A DNA stretch of 9,492 nucleotides from CAIVPM01 sp049242885. Lineage in GTDB: Bacteria; Bacteroidota; Bacteroidia; Chitinophagales; Chitinophagaceae. Of this stretch, positions 1 to 6,670 are shown one piece after another (positions within the stretch are counted from its first letter, which is position 1; each line of letters opens with the position of its first letter). The stretch lies in NCBI GenBank assembly GCA_049242885.1, contig JBMLOQ010000124.1, forward strand, positions 1-9,492, given 5' to 3'. Below the pieces are notes generated by a model, which did no database searches, was not told the origin of the DNA, and was given only the letters and a program-made list of their open reading frames with translations. The translations under genes and the position numbers were made by a program.

Positions 1-126
1 TGTAAATGAGTTTTGACCAAGGCTATTTCTCATTGAAAAATAACGTTGATTTAAAATATAATTGTGCTATAAAACCTTACAAGTTATTATTATATAAAAT
101 AATAATTGCTGCTATTACTTTCAAAC

Positions 127-140
127 TTTCAAAGAACTTT
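127..140 (-). promoter_or_regulatory. boxA-like antitermination motif
   Basis: The minus strand reads AAAGTTCTTTGAAA. It resembles the boxA element of rRNA leaders (E. coli core TGCTCTTTAACA), and Bacteroidota rRNA leaders commonly carry a GTTCTTTGA-type version. boxA is bound by NusB/NusE (S10) so that RNA polymerase resists termination on long untranslated RNA. It lies about 85-95 bases downstream of the nearest predicted start site, just after a small stem-loop, which matches the boxB-boxA order of known rRNA leaders. The call rests on motif likeness and context only. Confidence 0.55.
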
Positions 141-156
141 ACACATTTTAGCGTGT
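141..156 (-). promoter_or_regulatory. Small stem-loop in boxB position
   Basis: The minus strand reads ACACGCTAAAATGTGT, a 4-bp stem (ACAC/GTGT) with an 8-base loop, directly upstream of the boxA-like motif. Its place fits a boxB hairpin of an rRNA antitermination site, but the stem is short and could occur by chance in AT-rich DNA. Confidence 0.3.
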
Positions 157-225
157 TTTGTTGATGTAAAATATTCTAATTTTTAACACCCTGACTCTCT
201 ATTTTTGAACTCTTTATTTTTAATT

Positions 226-262
226 GGAGTGCAAATGTAGAAGCTTTTTTTTAATTACCAAA
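226..262 (-). promoter_or_regulatory. Promoter P1 of rRNA-type tandem array (leader-proximal)
   Basis: On the minus strand there is a -33 box TTTG (259-262), a 19-base spacer with an A-tract, and a perfect -7 box TACATTTG (232-239), followed by GCACTCC (226-232, sharing the G of the box). This matches the TTTG / TAnnTTTG promoter of the Bacteroidota primary sigma factor. Initiation is expected near 225-228. The stretch upstream (263-300) is rich in A-tracts on the minus strand, like an UP element. It is the closest of three copies to the presumed rRNA gene. Confidence 0.75.
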
Positions 263-328
263 TATTTTTTTATTTATTTTAAAAATATTTTTTTAAGCTT
301 TTTTTATTAAGAACTGTTGTTTTTTTTC

Positions 329-365
329 GGAGTGCAAAGATGCAAACTTTTTTTAAACTACCAAA
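329..365 (-). promoter_or_regulatory. Promoter P2 of rRNA-type tandem array
   Basis: This is the second copy of the unit: -33 box TTTG (362-365), 19-base spacer, -7 box CATCTTTG (335-342), then GCACTCCG. The first base of the -7 box is C rather than T, so this copy departs from TAnnTTTG at one position and may be weaker. The spacer length and the start region are identical to the other copies, which supports it being a real promoter relic or working promoter. An A-rich stretch lies upstream of the -33 box. Confidence 0.6.
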
Positions 366-437
366 TTTATTTTTTAAATTTTTATTCTTATTTTTTCTGT
401 GAACTTTTTGACTTTTGATGTTGTATTTTTCAAAAGC

Positions 438-473
438 GGAGTGCAAATGTAGAAGCTTTTTTTAAACTAACAA
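438..473 (-). promoter_or_regulatory. Promoter P3 of rRNA-type tandem array (most upstream)
   Basis: This is the third copy: -33 box TTG (471-473), 19-base spacer, perfect -7 box TACATTTG (444-451), then GCACTCCG. The -7 region and adjoining spacer (GCTTCTACATTTGCACTCC) are identical to P1 across 19 bases. Predicted initiation is near 437-440, giving a leader about 110 bases longer than that from P2. AT-rich sequence with A-tracts lies upstream. Confidence 0.7.
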
Positions 474-479
474 CTTTTT

Positions 480-978
480 TTTAAAAATATTTTCATTTTA
501 TCCTACTGATAATCAGCAGAATCCTTTGCTGCATTGAATTTGAGTGGTTCTAAAAAAATATAAAATTTTTTAAAATAAATAGAATATCAAAGTTTTGTAC
601 CCAAAAAGGCATTTATATTCTAACACTTCACTTAAAGTCCATGATATAAACACGAGATATTTTCTTTAGAATAATATATATAGCATTTTAACTCTTTGAT
701 TCATTTAAATATTAGATTATATATGCCTCTAGCAACAAAACAATAATGTATACTACATTCTTTACTATCTTTTATCTGCATGCTATATCTTTTTATGTAT
801 CTAAACGATAGATTTAAAGCATAGGTCATCCCTTCATTACAGATAGAGTTTTTAAAATCAGACATATAAACTTTCAATCTAAAATAACTCAAAAAAATAT
901 TGAAAAAAAGGAATTGATAGTTTAAATACTTAGATATAAATAATGAAGCAATAACTTTACAGAAAAGAAAAAAGGTTA
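480..978. other. AT-rich intergenic spacer without a convincing gene
   Basis: This stretch separates the 3' end of the DUF1501 gene from the rRNA-type promoter array. I see no RNA gene, mobile element or strong terminator in it. A weak inverted repeat (CAGCA...TGCTG, within about 513-532) has no T-tract. One minus-strand reading frame of 63 codons (701-892) would need a TTG start, has no ribosome binding site and resembles no family I know, so it is not called as a gene. Where the DUF1501 transcript ends is not visible. Confidence 0.6.
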
Positions 979-2559
979 CTAATTCACCTTTAACATTGGC
1001 CTAACAGCTTGCTGAGTAAGGTTTTGCAATCGTGCATAGTAAATTCCATTTGATAAAACTGTTGCGTCAAAACTTATAGTATAATTACCTGGTTGTTTGT
1101 AGTTTGTATCAATTAGAGTTTTTACTAATTGTCCACTTGTATTAAGTATTTGAATTAAGGTATGCCCTCCTGATGTATGAAAGTTTATTGTTGTACTATT
1201 GGTGAAGGGATTGGGATAATTTGTAATTAATTCCAATCCATTGAAATTAGGTATTGGTCTATCGCAGGCTTTACTATTTACTAAAGGCAGTTGTTGAAAG
1301 TTTTTAAGCATTATTTGCTGCAAAGCTACCTCGTCAACACATAACCAATTTGTGAGTAAACTTGCATAAATACTTCTAAAATCATATTGAAAAGGAATAT
1401 TGTCATTTACAGATGCCGCAGAAGGAATATTGGGATTGTTACCTAGAATTCCACCAATTACATTTTTACCAAATACAAAACAAGGTGCAGCAGCTCCATG
1501 ATCTGTACCTGTACTTGCATTACTCTTAATTCTTCGGCCAAATTCACTGAAAGTAAAGCCAACTACACGCTCATCAATATTTAAAAAAGCTAAATCATCT
1601 TGAAAAGCTTTAATTGCATCGCTAACATTTTTAAGCAAATTGGCATGGGTACCTGTTGTTTTATCAGAAGCTACCACTTGGTTAGCATGGTTATCAAAAC
1701 CACCATAACTTACCATATAAACTTTGGTTTTTAGACCACCTTTTATAAGTCTTGCAACAATTTTTAATTGATCGGCTAAAGGATTATTTGTAGGATAGGT
1801 ATTTTGTTTTGTAACAGCATTTGCAGCATCTTTTACAACAGTTGCATAAGCTTGTGTTTGTTTTGCCATAGTTCGTACAAAACTTAATTCTTTACCTGCT
1901 GGTGTTGCTGGTGCTGGGTCTTGTACATTATTCACTAAACTATAAAAACTTGATGGGTTACTAATACTCATACCCATATTTACAGCAGGGCCTTGCAAAG
2001 TTAAAGAAGCAATAGACCCAATTTGAATAGCTAATGGATCTGGATTGCTTGTATTGGGATATCCATTTGGATAGTTTGGATATTCATTGGTAAGAAATCT
2101 ACCAGCCCAGCCTGTATTTACATAAGCATTGCTATCACTTGCACTCATCCAAATATCTGTAGCTCTAAAATGGCTAAAACTTGGTGTTGGATAACCAACT
2201 GCTTGAATTACTTTTAGTTGTCCATTTTTGTATAAAGATTGAAGCCCTGTTAAACTAGGGTGAAGTCCAACCTTTTTATCTGGATTTAAGCCCAGAACTT
2301 TATCTTCGGGAATAAAAATGTTTTGTCTTGCATTTACATAATTACTAAAATATTCCAACGGAATAACAGTATTTAAACCATCATTACCTCCATTTAATTG
2401 AATAATTACTAATACATTATCATTTAAAGTGGTAGGAGCGTTTAAAGCAGCTGCTAAAGCAAACTCTGCACCCATAGCTTTTACAGAAAAACCATTGATA
2501 AACGATGGAATTAATGTGCTACCTATTAAAGATTTTTTTAAGAATTCGCTTCTGTTCAT
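979..2559 (-). CDS. DUF1501 domain protein with C-terminal T9SS sorting domain
   Basis: A 526-residue protein of the DUF1501 family, which belongs to the alkaline phosphatase/sulfatase-like fold. Its biochemical role is not established. Visible family motifs are LNGGNDGLNTVIP (55-67), SHFRATDIW (129-137), GWAGRFL (150-156), GGFDNHANQ (286-294), SEFGRR (338-343) and GTDHGAA (351-357). Residues 441-526 form a T9SS type A sorting domain (NYPNPF at 447-452, then NGIYYARL near 464-471 of the beta-sandwich repeats shifted to about 504-511, ending in LKVN). The N-terminus NRSEFLKK followed by a hydrophobic stretch (about 11-24) looks like a signal peptide. It recalls the RRxFLK start of many relatives but lacks the twin arginine. 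Inferred route: Sec export, then T9SS secretion or surface anchoring. It lies 29 bases after the DUF1800 gene, so it is probably the second gene of that operon. No frameshift is seen. Confidence 0.9.
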   Translation of the reverse strand: MNRSEFLKKSLIGSTLIPSFINGFSVKAMGAEFALAAALNAPTTLNDNVLVIIQLNGGNDGLNTVIPLEYFSNYVNARQNIFIPEDKVLGLNPDKKVGLHPSLTGLQSLYKNGQLKVIQAVGYPTPSFSHFRATDIWMSASDSNAYVNTGWAGRFLTNEYPNYPNGYPNTSNPDPLAIQIGSIASLTLQGPAVNMGMSISNPSSFYSLVNNVQDPAPATPAGKELSFVRTMAKQTQAYATVVKDAANAVTKQNTYPTNNPLADQLKIVARLIKGGLKTKVYMVSYGGFDNHANQVVASDKTTGTHANLLKNVSDAIKAFQDDLAFLNIDERVVGFTFSEFGRRIKSNASTGTDHGAAAPCFVFGKNVIGGILGNNPNIPSAASVNDNIPFQYDFRSIYASLLTNWLCVDEVALQQIMLKNFQQLPLVNSKACDRPIPNFNGLELITNYPNPFTNSTTINFHTSGGHTLIQILNTSGQLVKTLIDTNYKQPGNYTISFDATVLSNGIYYARLQNLTQQAVRPMLKVN

Positions 2560-2588
2560 TACTTTAATTTTTCTTTATGAAGAGTTGA

Positions 2589-4193
2589 TTAGCTTAATTG
2601 GTATTCGGCTAGGTTCATTAAATATTTGTATAAATCTCGCAACTTATTTTTTACATTATTTGCATTTGCTGTATTGCCAGGATTTGCTATAAATGTATTC
2701 CAAGCATCAGTCCAATAATAATCAGCTGATTGACCACTCAATAAAATATCTTTCTTAATCTGATTCTTAGCATTTAATGATAGTGGCATTCGATATAGAT
2801 ACAAAATACTTTCATCAATTAATAAATTGGGGTTGGAAGGGTTACTCAATTTTTTTGCAAAGTCTACACCGTCAACCTGAATTTTAAAACCACTTAAAGT
2901 GTAACCATTTACAACCAACGTATCGGTAAACTGATTTCTTTTGGGCAAAGTATCAGCACTTATCCATGACTGATAATACTGTGGTTCTTGATAATAAGCC
3001 TTCCATCCACTAACGTCTGGAGGGTCACCAAAACTTTGTTGCATATTATTTGTCCAAGTAACCAAATAATTGCAGTGACCATAAAACTTAATATAGTCTG
3101 ACTCAGCTGGAAAAACCACTCCAAATTCTCTACACATACCAATTACTAAATCAATAGGACTTTTTATTTGACATCCCTTTACTTGTACATCAAAAAAATG
3201 TTCGCTTTTAAATAAAGCTATTAAAACAGGGCGAACTTCAAAATTGTTGTTTCTTAAAATTTGTGCTAAAGGGGTAATGATATTTGCCTCAACAGTAGCA
3301 TCTATTTCATAGTATACAAACCATCGATATAATCTTCGGCACAAATACTTAGAAACTTCTTCTACATTAAAAATCATATTGATGAGGTCGTTAATTTCAT
3401 CAATCCCAGCATTGGCATTGTTTCTACCAACAATTACAGTATTGTTAAAAAAGTTAGAAAATTGTTTATTCGTTGTATCGTGCAAACTCAATGTAAAATA
3501 GCTACTTAAAGTAGTTGCATTATTTCGCCAACCCGTTAAAACCTTTGCAGTTGCTTTTACATCGGCTTCTGTAAATAAGCTATTAGTGCCTTTACCACAA
3601 GTAAAAAGCTCCAACAATTCTCTACCCAAATTTTCATCTGGAGAAGTTTTGTTATTTAAATTTCCATTTAAATAAGTAAGCATTGCAGGATCGGTTAGCA
3701 ACGCTTTTATTAAGTTTTTGTAATTTCCTAAACAATTTGAGCGTAATAAGGTATGATGCTTGTATATATAATTTCCATTACTTACATCTGCACTTTCAGT
3801 AGCAAGTAAATTGTGCCAAAAAAGTGTTAATTTTTCTTGAATTGTAGGAGCTTGGTTAAGCAATAACCCAATGCTCCATTTTTTGAAACTCTGACGTCGT
3901 AAACTGTTTACTGTGCCATCATTATTTACATCATTAACCCAACTGCTGCCTAAAACTACAGAGGTATCTGGAGTTAATGTTGTTGCTGCTGGTGTGTATT
4001 CTTTTACTGGTGGATTAGGTAAAACAACACTAACCGGAATTAGTTGATTAAGAATTTGAGTTAAGGGCAAGTTTTTATACAAATCAATATTGGCTTTAGA
4101 CGCCCCAAAGAGTGTTCTTTTTAACAAATGAACAACATCATCAAAATCTAAATTTTCTTTGTATGGGGTTAATCCGCTACTAGGAGGTGGCAT
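2589..4193 (-). CDS. DUF1800 domain protein
   Basis: A 534-residue protein of the DUF1800 family, of unknown function and commonly encoded beside DUF1501 genes in Bacteroidota and Planctomycetes. Family motifs in order are HLLKRTLFGA (22-31), LFWHNLLATE (124-133), DPAMLTYLNG (168-177), SPDENLGRELLELFTCGKG (184-202), VLTGWR (218-223), KSPIDLVIGMCREFGV (344-359), GDPPDVSGWKAY (389-400) and the C-terminal EYQLS. Residues 88-96 (DVNNDGTVN) resemble the first part of an EF-hand/dockerin calcium loop, but position 12 is arginine. No signal peptide is seen, and the frame upstream reaches a stop with no other ATG, so the ATG at 4193 is the best start. No Shine-Dalgarno is present, as usual in this phylum. 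The protein probably works with the DUF1501 product, but how, and where in the cell, is open. Confidence 0.9.
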   Translation of the reverse strand: MPPPSSGLTPYKENLDFDDVVHLLKRTLFGASKANIDLYKNLPLTQILNQLIPVSVVLPNPPVKEYTPAATTLTPDTSVVLGSSWVNDVNNDGTVNSLRRQSFKKWSIGLLLNQAPTIQEKLTLFWHNLLATESADVSNGNYIYKHHTLLRSNCLGNYKNLIKALLTDPAMLTYLNGNLNNKTSPDENLGRELLELFTCGKGTNSLFTEADVKATAKVLTGWRNNATTLSSYFTLSLHDTTNKQFSNFFNNTVIVGRNNANAGIDEINDLINMIFNVEEVSKYLCRRLYRWFVYYEIDATVEANIITPLAQILRNNNFEVRPVLIALFKSEHFFDVQVKGCQIKSPIDLVIGMCREFGVVFPAESDYIKFYGHCNYLVTWTNNMQQSFGDPPDVSGWKAYYQEPQYYQSWISADTLPKRNQFTDTLVVNGYTLSGFKIQVDGVDFAKKLSNPSNPNLLIDESILYLYRMPLSLNAKNQIKKDILLSGQSADYYWTDAWNTFIANPGNTANANNVKNKLRDLYKYLMNLAEYQLS

Positions 4194-4251
4194 ACTTACA
4201 AATTGATTTTTTAAACAAAATAGATGATGTAAATCTATAAAAGTTTAGTTA

Positions 4252-4259
4252 CAAATTTA
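4252..4259 (-). promoter_or_regulatory. Candidate -7 box for the DUF1800-DUF1501 operon
   Basis: The minus strand reads TAAATTTG, a perfect match to TAnnTTTG, in the 115-base gap between the porZ stop and the DUF1800 start. It would give a 5' leader of about 55 bases. No TTG is found 19 bases upstream, and such an AT-rich octamer can arise by chance, so the call is weak. If it is real, the pair can be expressed independently of porZ. Confidence 0.35.
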
Positions 4260-4308
4260 ATTATAATAAAATTTTAATCTTTTTTAAGCACTACAATACA
4301 AAAAGCTG

Positions 4309-6588
4309 TTAATCAATTTTCACAATCTTGGTAACCAATTTTTCCAAACCATCTTGCGTTTTGGCAAATACCAAATATATACCACCAACAACTTTTTGAT
4401 TATTGTAATTTAATCCATTCCAAACCGCTTGTGTGCCATTGGCTTTGGTTTGATACACTAACCTTCCATTAAGTTCTGTAATTTTAACTATGGAATTAGC
4501 TGGTACATTTTTTATACCAATTTGCCCCTTAAAGTTTGAAGGAATGGGGTTTGGGAAAACAATTGCCGATGTAGCATTTTCATCTACTTCTGTAGCTGTA
4601 CCTCGGTAGCTGCAAATACCATTTGTAGTAGCAAAAAAAACTTCTCCTGTGATGGGATGAATAACTATGCTTCTTACGTTGTTGTGCAACAATGATGAGT
4701 TTGTTTGATTGAATGAGTTAATAATTTTTTCTCCATCTTCACTAATTAGCCATACACCATTTTTAGTGCCTACCCATTTTCTATTAGCTGCATCAACAGC
4801 TATGCACTGCACATCTTCATTAGCAAATAAAAACCCTGCAAAAGCATCTTGTTTTACAATTGGCAATACGGCTTCGCAACTAATATTAAACACTTCATCA
4901 AAACAACCAATAATTGCAACTCCATTTTTTGTTCCTACCCAAATTAGCCCATTCTTATCTTTTGCAATACAGTTTACATTGTTGCTAGGCAAATTTCCAT
5001 TGCTTTTACCTTGCCTAAAATACTTCCATTTATCATCGTTAGTAATATCAATATTATTGCCATAATTATAGCATAGCAAACCATTGCCTTTTGGCGATAC
5101 AATAAATAAATTGTTATTATTATCTGCCACGATTTGTGACACACTATTCTCTATAAGTGTATATGGAATAGAAAAATTTACAAAACTCCCATTTGCTTTT
5201 TTACAACTCAATGGTTTTGCTGCCCCATAATTTGCTATCCATAAATTATTATTATTATCAAAGCCTAGCCCAGCTACTCTGTAACTCGAAGGATCTCCAA
5301 CTGTTGCATTAATTGTACTATTTTGTTTGTAAATTTTTAGAGAATTATTGGCATCTACACTTAATAAACCACCACCATAACTTCCTGCATATAAAATATT
5401 GTTTATATTATCATATGCAAGATTTGTAAAGTCGAGCAATGTATCGAGTACTTTATTATTAAAACTAGAAACGCTACTCCACTCTTCTTGTTCAAAAAAA
5501 TAAATACCGTTTCGATTAAACAGATAATTATAATTATCATTTACACTTCCTGCTGCAGCAATAATTGAGTTGTTGGCAAAAACTAGTTGCCCATCTGCTG
5601 TTCCTGGTGGCCCATTTGGCATAAACTGATTTGTAGCATTTTTAGAAACACCACCAAAAAAATCAGCCACCCAAATTTCATTATTAATTAATGTAGCTTG
5701 CTTAGGAAAAGAAATAACATTAGGAACTGCTACAGTTTTTTCAATTACCCCAGTTGCATTTAACTGTACAACTTTACTTTGCCCATTTGCTTTTCGGTTA
5801 CAAACTAAAATTTTATTACTACTACAATTAGTATTTATAATTGGCCAATCAATATCAGTATAAATAAAAGAGAAATTTATGCCATTATAGCTAAATAATG
5901 AATCATTTTTTTGTACAATATTTATACTACCTAAATTACAAACGCCTTTAACTTCACCATTACTCAAACCATTATTACCACTTAGATTTATCCAGTTACT
6001 AACTGATGCCAAATTGCTATTTAAACTTGCAATTTTTAAACCTTCTGTTGTGGCTGCCAAAATAAAATTGTTATTAATGGTAGTAGCGTTGATTTTAATT
6101 TTGCTACCTCCACTGCCAATAATATAAGTGTCTTTTACCTCATACTTGCTTAAGTTAATTACAATTACTCCAAGCCCTGTGCTTAAATAAGCAAATCCAT
6201 TTTTACAAAAAATATGATTAATTGTTTTATCTCCTAAAATAGTGCTTCGCAAAACATCGCCAATATTTTTTACTATGCCATTTTTATATACATCAATATT
6301 ACTATTAGTATAGCCAATTACAATTTGGCTTGTACTGCTATCATAGGCCATATAAGCTATACCAATATCGTTTAATCCATCAGCCTTAGAAAAAGTTTCG
6401 AGGGTGTTTTTTTGTGGGTCAATAATTATTAAACCATTACTTGTAGCAGCATAAATTTTATCCCCTTGTACAATTTGTAAAGCATTTTGATAGCTAAGAT
6501 GATCTCTCCATAAACCAATACCTTGTATTTGTGCTATACATTTTAATTGTGTAATTATGACAATAAGAGCTATCAAAAAAAACTTCAT
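4309..6588 (-). CDS. porZ: PorZ-like T9SS attachment-complex beta-propeller protein
   Basis: A 759-residue protein with a signal peptide (about 1-20, ending CIAQ), two-component-regulator-type propeller repeats over most of its length, and a C-terminal beta-sandwich of the T9SS sorting type (about 675-759, starting VFPNP). The first strands, GLWRDHLSYQNA (25-36) followed by IYAATSNGLIIID and FSKADGLND, are characteristic of PorZ. Later repeats are clear at GLIWVGTKNGVAII (547-560), RKWVGTKNGVWLI (603-615) and VFFATTNGICSY (650-661). Length and layout (two propellers plus a C-terminal domain) match P. gingivalis PorZ, which sits on the cell surface, binds anionic LPS and works with the PorU sortase to attach T9SS cargo. 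Whether this organism uses A-LPS is not known. The gene diverges from acs. A generic T9SS-sorted propeller protein is the alternative, judged less likely. Confidence 0.85.
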   Translation of the reverse strand: MKFFLIALIVIITQLKCIAQIQGIGLWRDHLSYQNALQIVQGDKIYAATSNGLIIIDPQKNTLETFSKADGLNDIGIAYMAYDSSTSQIVIGYTNSNIDVYKNGIVKNIGDVLRSTILGDKTINHIFCKNGFAYLSTGLGVIVINLSKYEVKDTYIIGSGGSKIKINATTINNNFILAATTEGLKIASLNSNLASVSNWINLSGNNGLSNGEVKGVCNLGSINIVQKNDSLFSYNGINFSFIYTDIDWPIINTNCSSNKILVCNRKANGQSKVVQLNATGVIEKTVAVPNVISFPKQATLINNEIWVADFFGGVSKNATNQFMPNGPPGTADGQLVFANNSIIAAAGSVNDNYNYLFNRNGIYFFEQEEWSSVSSFNNKVLDTLLDFTNLAYDNINNILYAGSYGGGLLSVDANNSLKIYKQNSTINATVGDPSSYRVAGLGFDNNNNLWIANYGAAKPLSCKKANGSFVNFSIPYTLIENSVSQIVADNNNNLFIVSPKGNGLLCYNYGNNIDITNDDKWKYFRQGKSNGNLPSNNVNCIAKDKNGLIWVGTKNGVAIIGCFDEVFNISCEAVLPIVKQDAFAGFLFANEDVQCIAVDAANRKWVGTKNGVWLISEDGEKIINSFNQTNSSLLHNNVRSIVIHPITGEVFFATTNGICSYRGTATEVDENATSAIVFPNPIPSNFKGQIGIKNVPANSIVKITELNGRLVYQTKANGTQAVWNGLNYNNQKVVGGIYLVFAKTQDGLEKLVTKIVKID

Positions 6589-6592
6589 TCGT

Positions 6593-6600
6593 CAAATATA
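6593..6600 (-). promoter_or_regulatory. -7 box of the porZ promoter, very close to the start codon
   Basis: The minus strand reads TATATTTG, a perfect TAnnTTTG, with only four bases (ACGA) between it and the porZ ATG. Initiation a few bases after this box would place the RNA 5' end at or next to the start codon. There is no clear TTG 19 bases upstream, only a T-run. Confidence 0.5.
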
Positions 6601-6642
6601 ACTTCAATCATAAAAAAGAAAAAACTGTATTAGTTGATTTGT

Positions 6643-6650
6643 TATTTTAG
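6643..6650 (+). promoter_or_regulatory. Weak candidate -7 box for acs
   Basis: TATTTTAG differs from TAnnTTTG at one position and lies 20 bases before the acs ATG, in the 82-base divergent gap shared with porZ. No TTG is found at the expected distance upstream. It is listed because some promoter for acs must lie in or near this short gap. TTGATTTG at 6634-6641 is an equally imperfect alternative. Confidence 0.25.
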
Positions 6651-6670
6651 CCAACCAAAAAAACGATTGT

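Larger units (their letters stand above)
1..228 (-). other. Putative rRNA operon leader (upstream of a 16S rRNA gene off the left edge)
   Basis: This is non-coding sequence downstream (leftward) of three tandem rRNA-type promoters. Read on the minus strand it contains the conserved start region GCACTCC, a small stem-loop, a boxA-like motif, and then about 125 bases ending in CTCATTTACA at the window edge. From memory, Bacteroidota 16S genes are often preceded by a TTTACA-like run just before the AGAGTTTGATC start, so the mature 16S end may lie a few bases outside the window. The 16S gene itself is not seen, so its identity is inferred from the promoters and boxA. Another stable RNA operon is the alternative. 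Confidence 0.6.
226..473 (-). repeat. Three-copy direct repeat formed by the promoter units
   Basis: A unit of about 37 bases occurs three times in the same orientation at 226-262, 329-365 and 438-473. The -7 boxes start at 232, 335 and 444, so the period is 103 and then 109 bases. Similarity is confined to the promoter unit (-33 box, A-tract, -7 box, start region). The sequence between copies is AT-rich but not obviously alike, which argues for selection on the promoters rather than a very recent block duplication. Confidence 0.8.

Noticed and set aside
260..290. Inverted repeat AAATATTTTT ... AAAAATATTT between P1 and P2
   Set aside because: It consists only of A and T in a region of A/T runs, so it is weak as an RNA structure. 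It is better seen as A-tract DNA upstream of P1.
226..473. The three-copy repeat as a CRISPR array or mobile-element end
   Set aside because: There are only three units, the spacers are AT-rich and uneven, there are no cas genes, and each repeat is fully explained as a promoter with -33 and -7 boxes.
701..892. Minus-strand reading frame of 63 codons in the AT-rich spacer
   Set aside because: It needs a TTG start (the first ATG is nine codons in), has no ribosome binding site or nearby promoter, and its sequence resembles no family known to me. Frames of this length are expected by chance.
2429..2692. Plus-strand frame of 87 codons across the DUF1800-DUF1501 junction
   Set aside because: It lies antisense to two clear genes and covers their ends. 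The residues show no domain, so it is a shadow of the real frames.
4709..5065. Plus-strand frame of 118 codons inside porZ
   Set aside because: It is antisense to well-conserved propeller repeats and its low-complexity, Ser/Leu-rich protein looks like a reverse reading.
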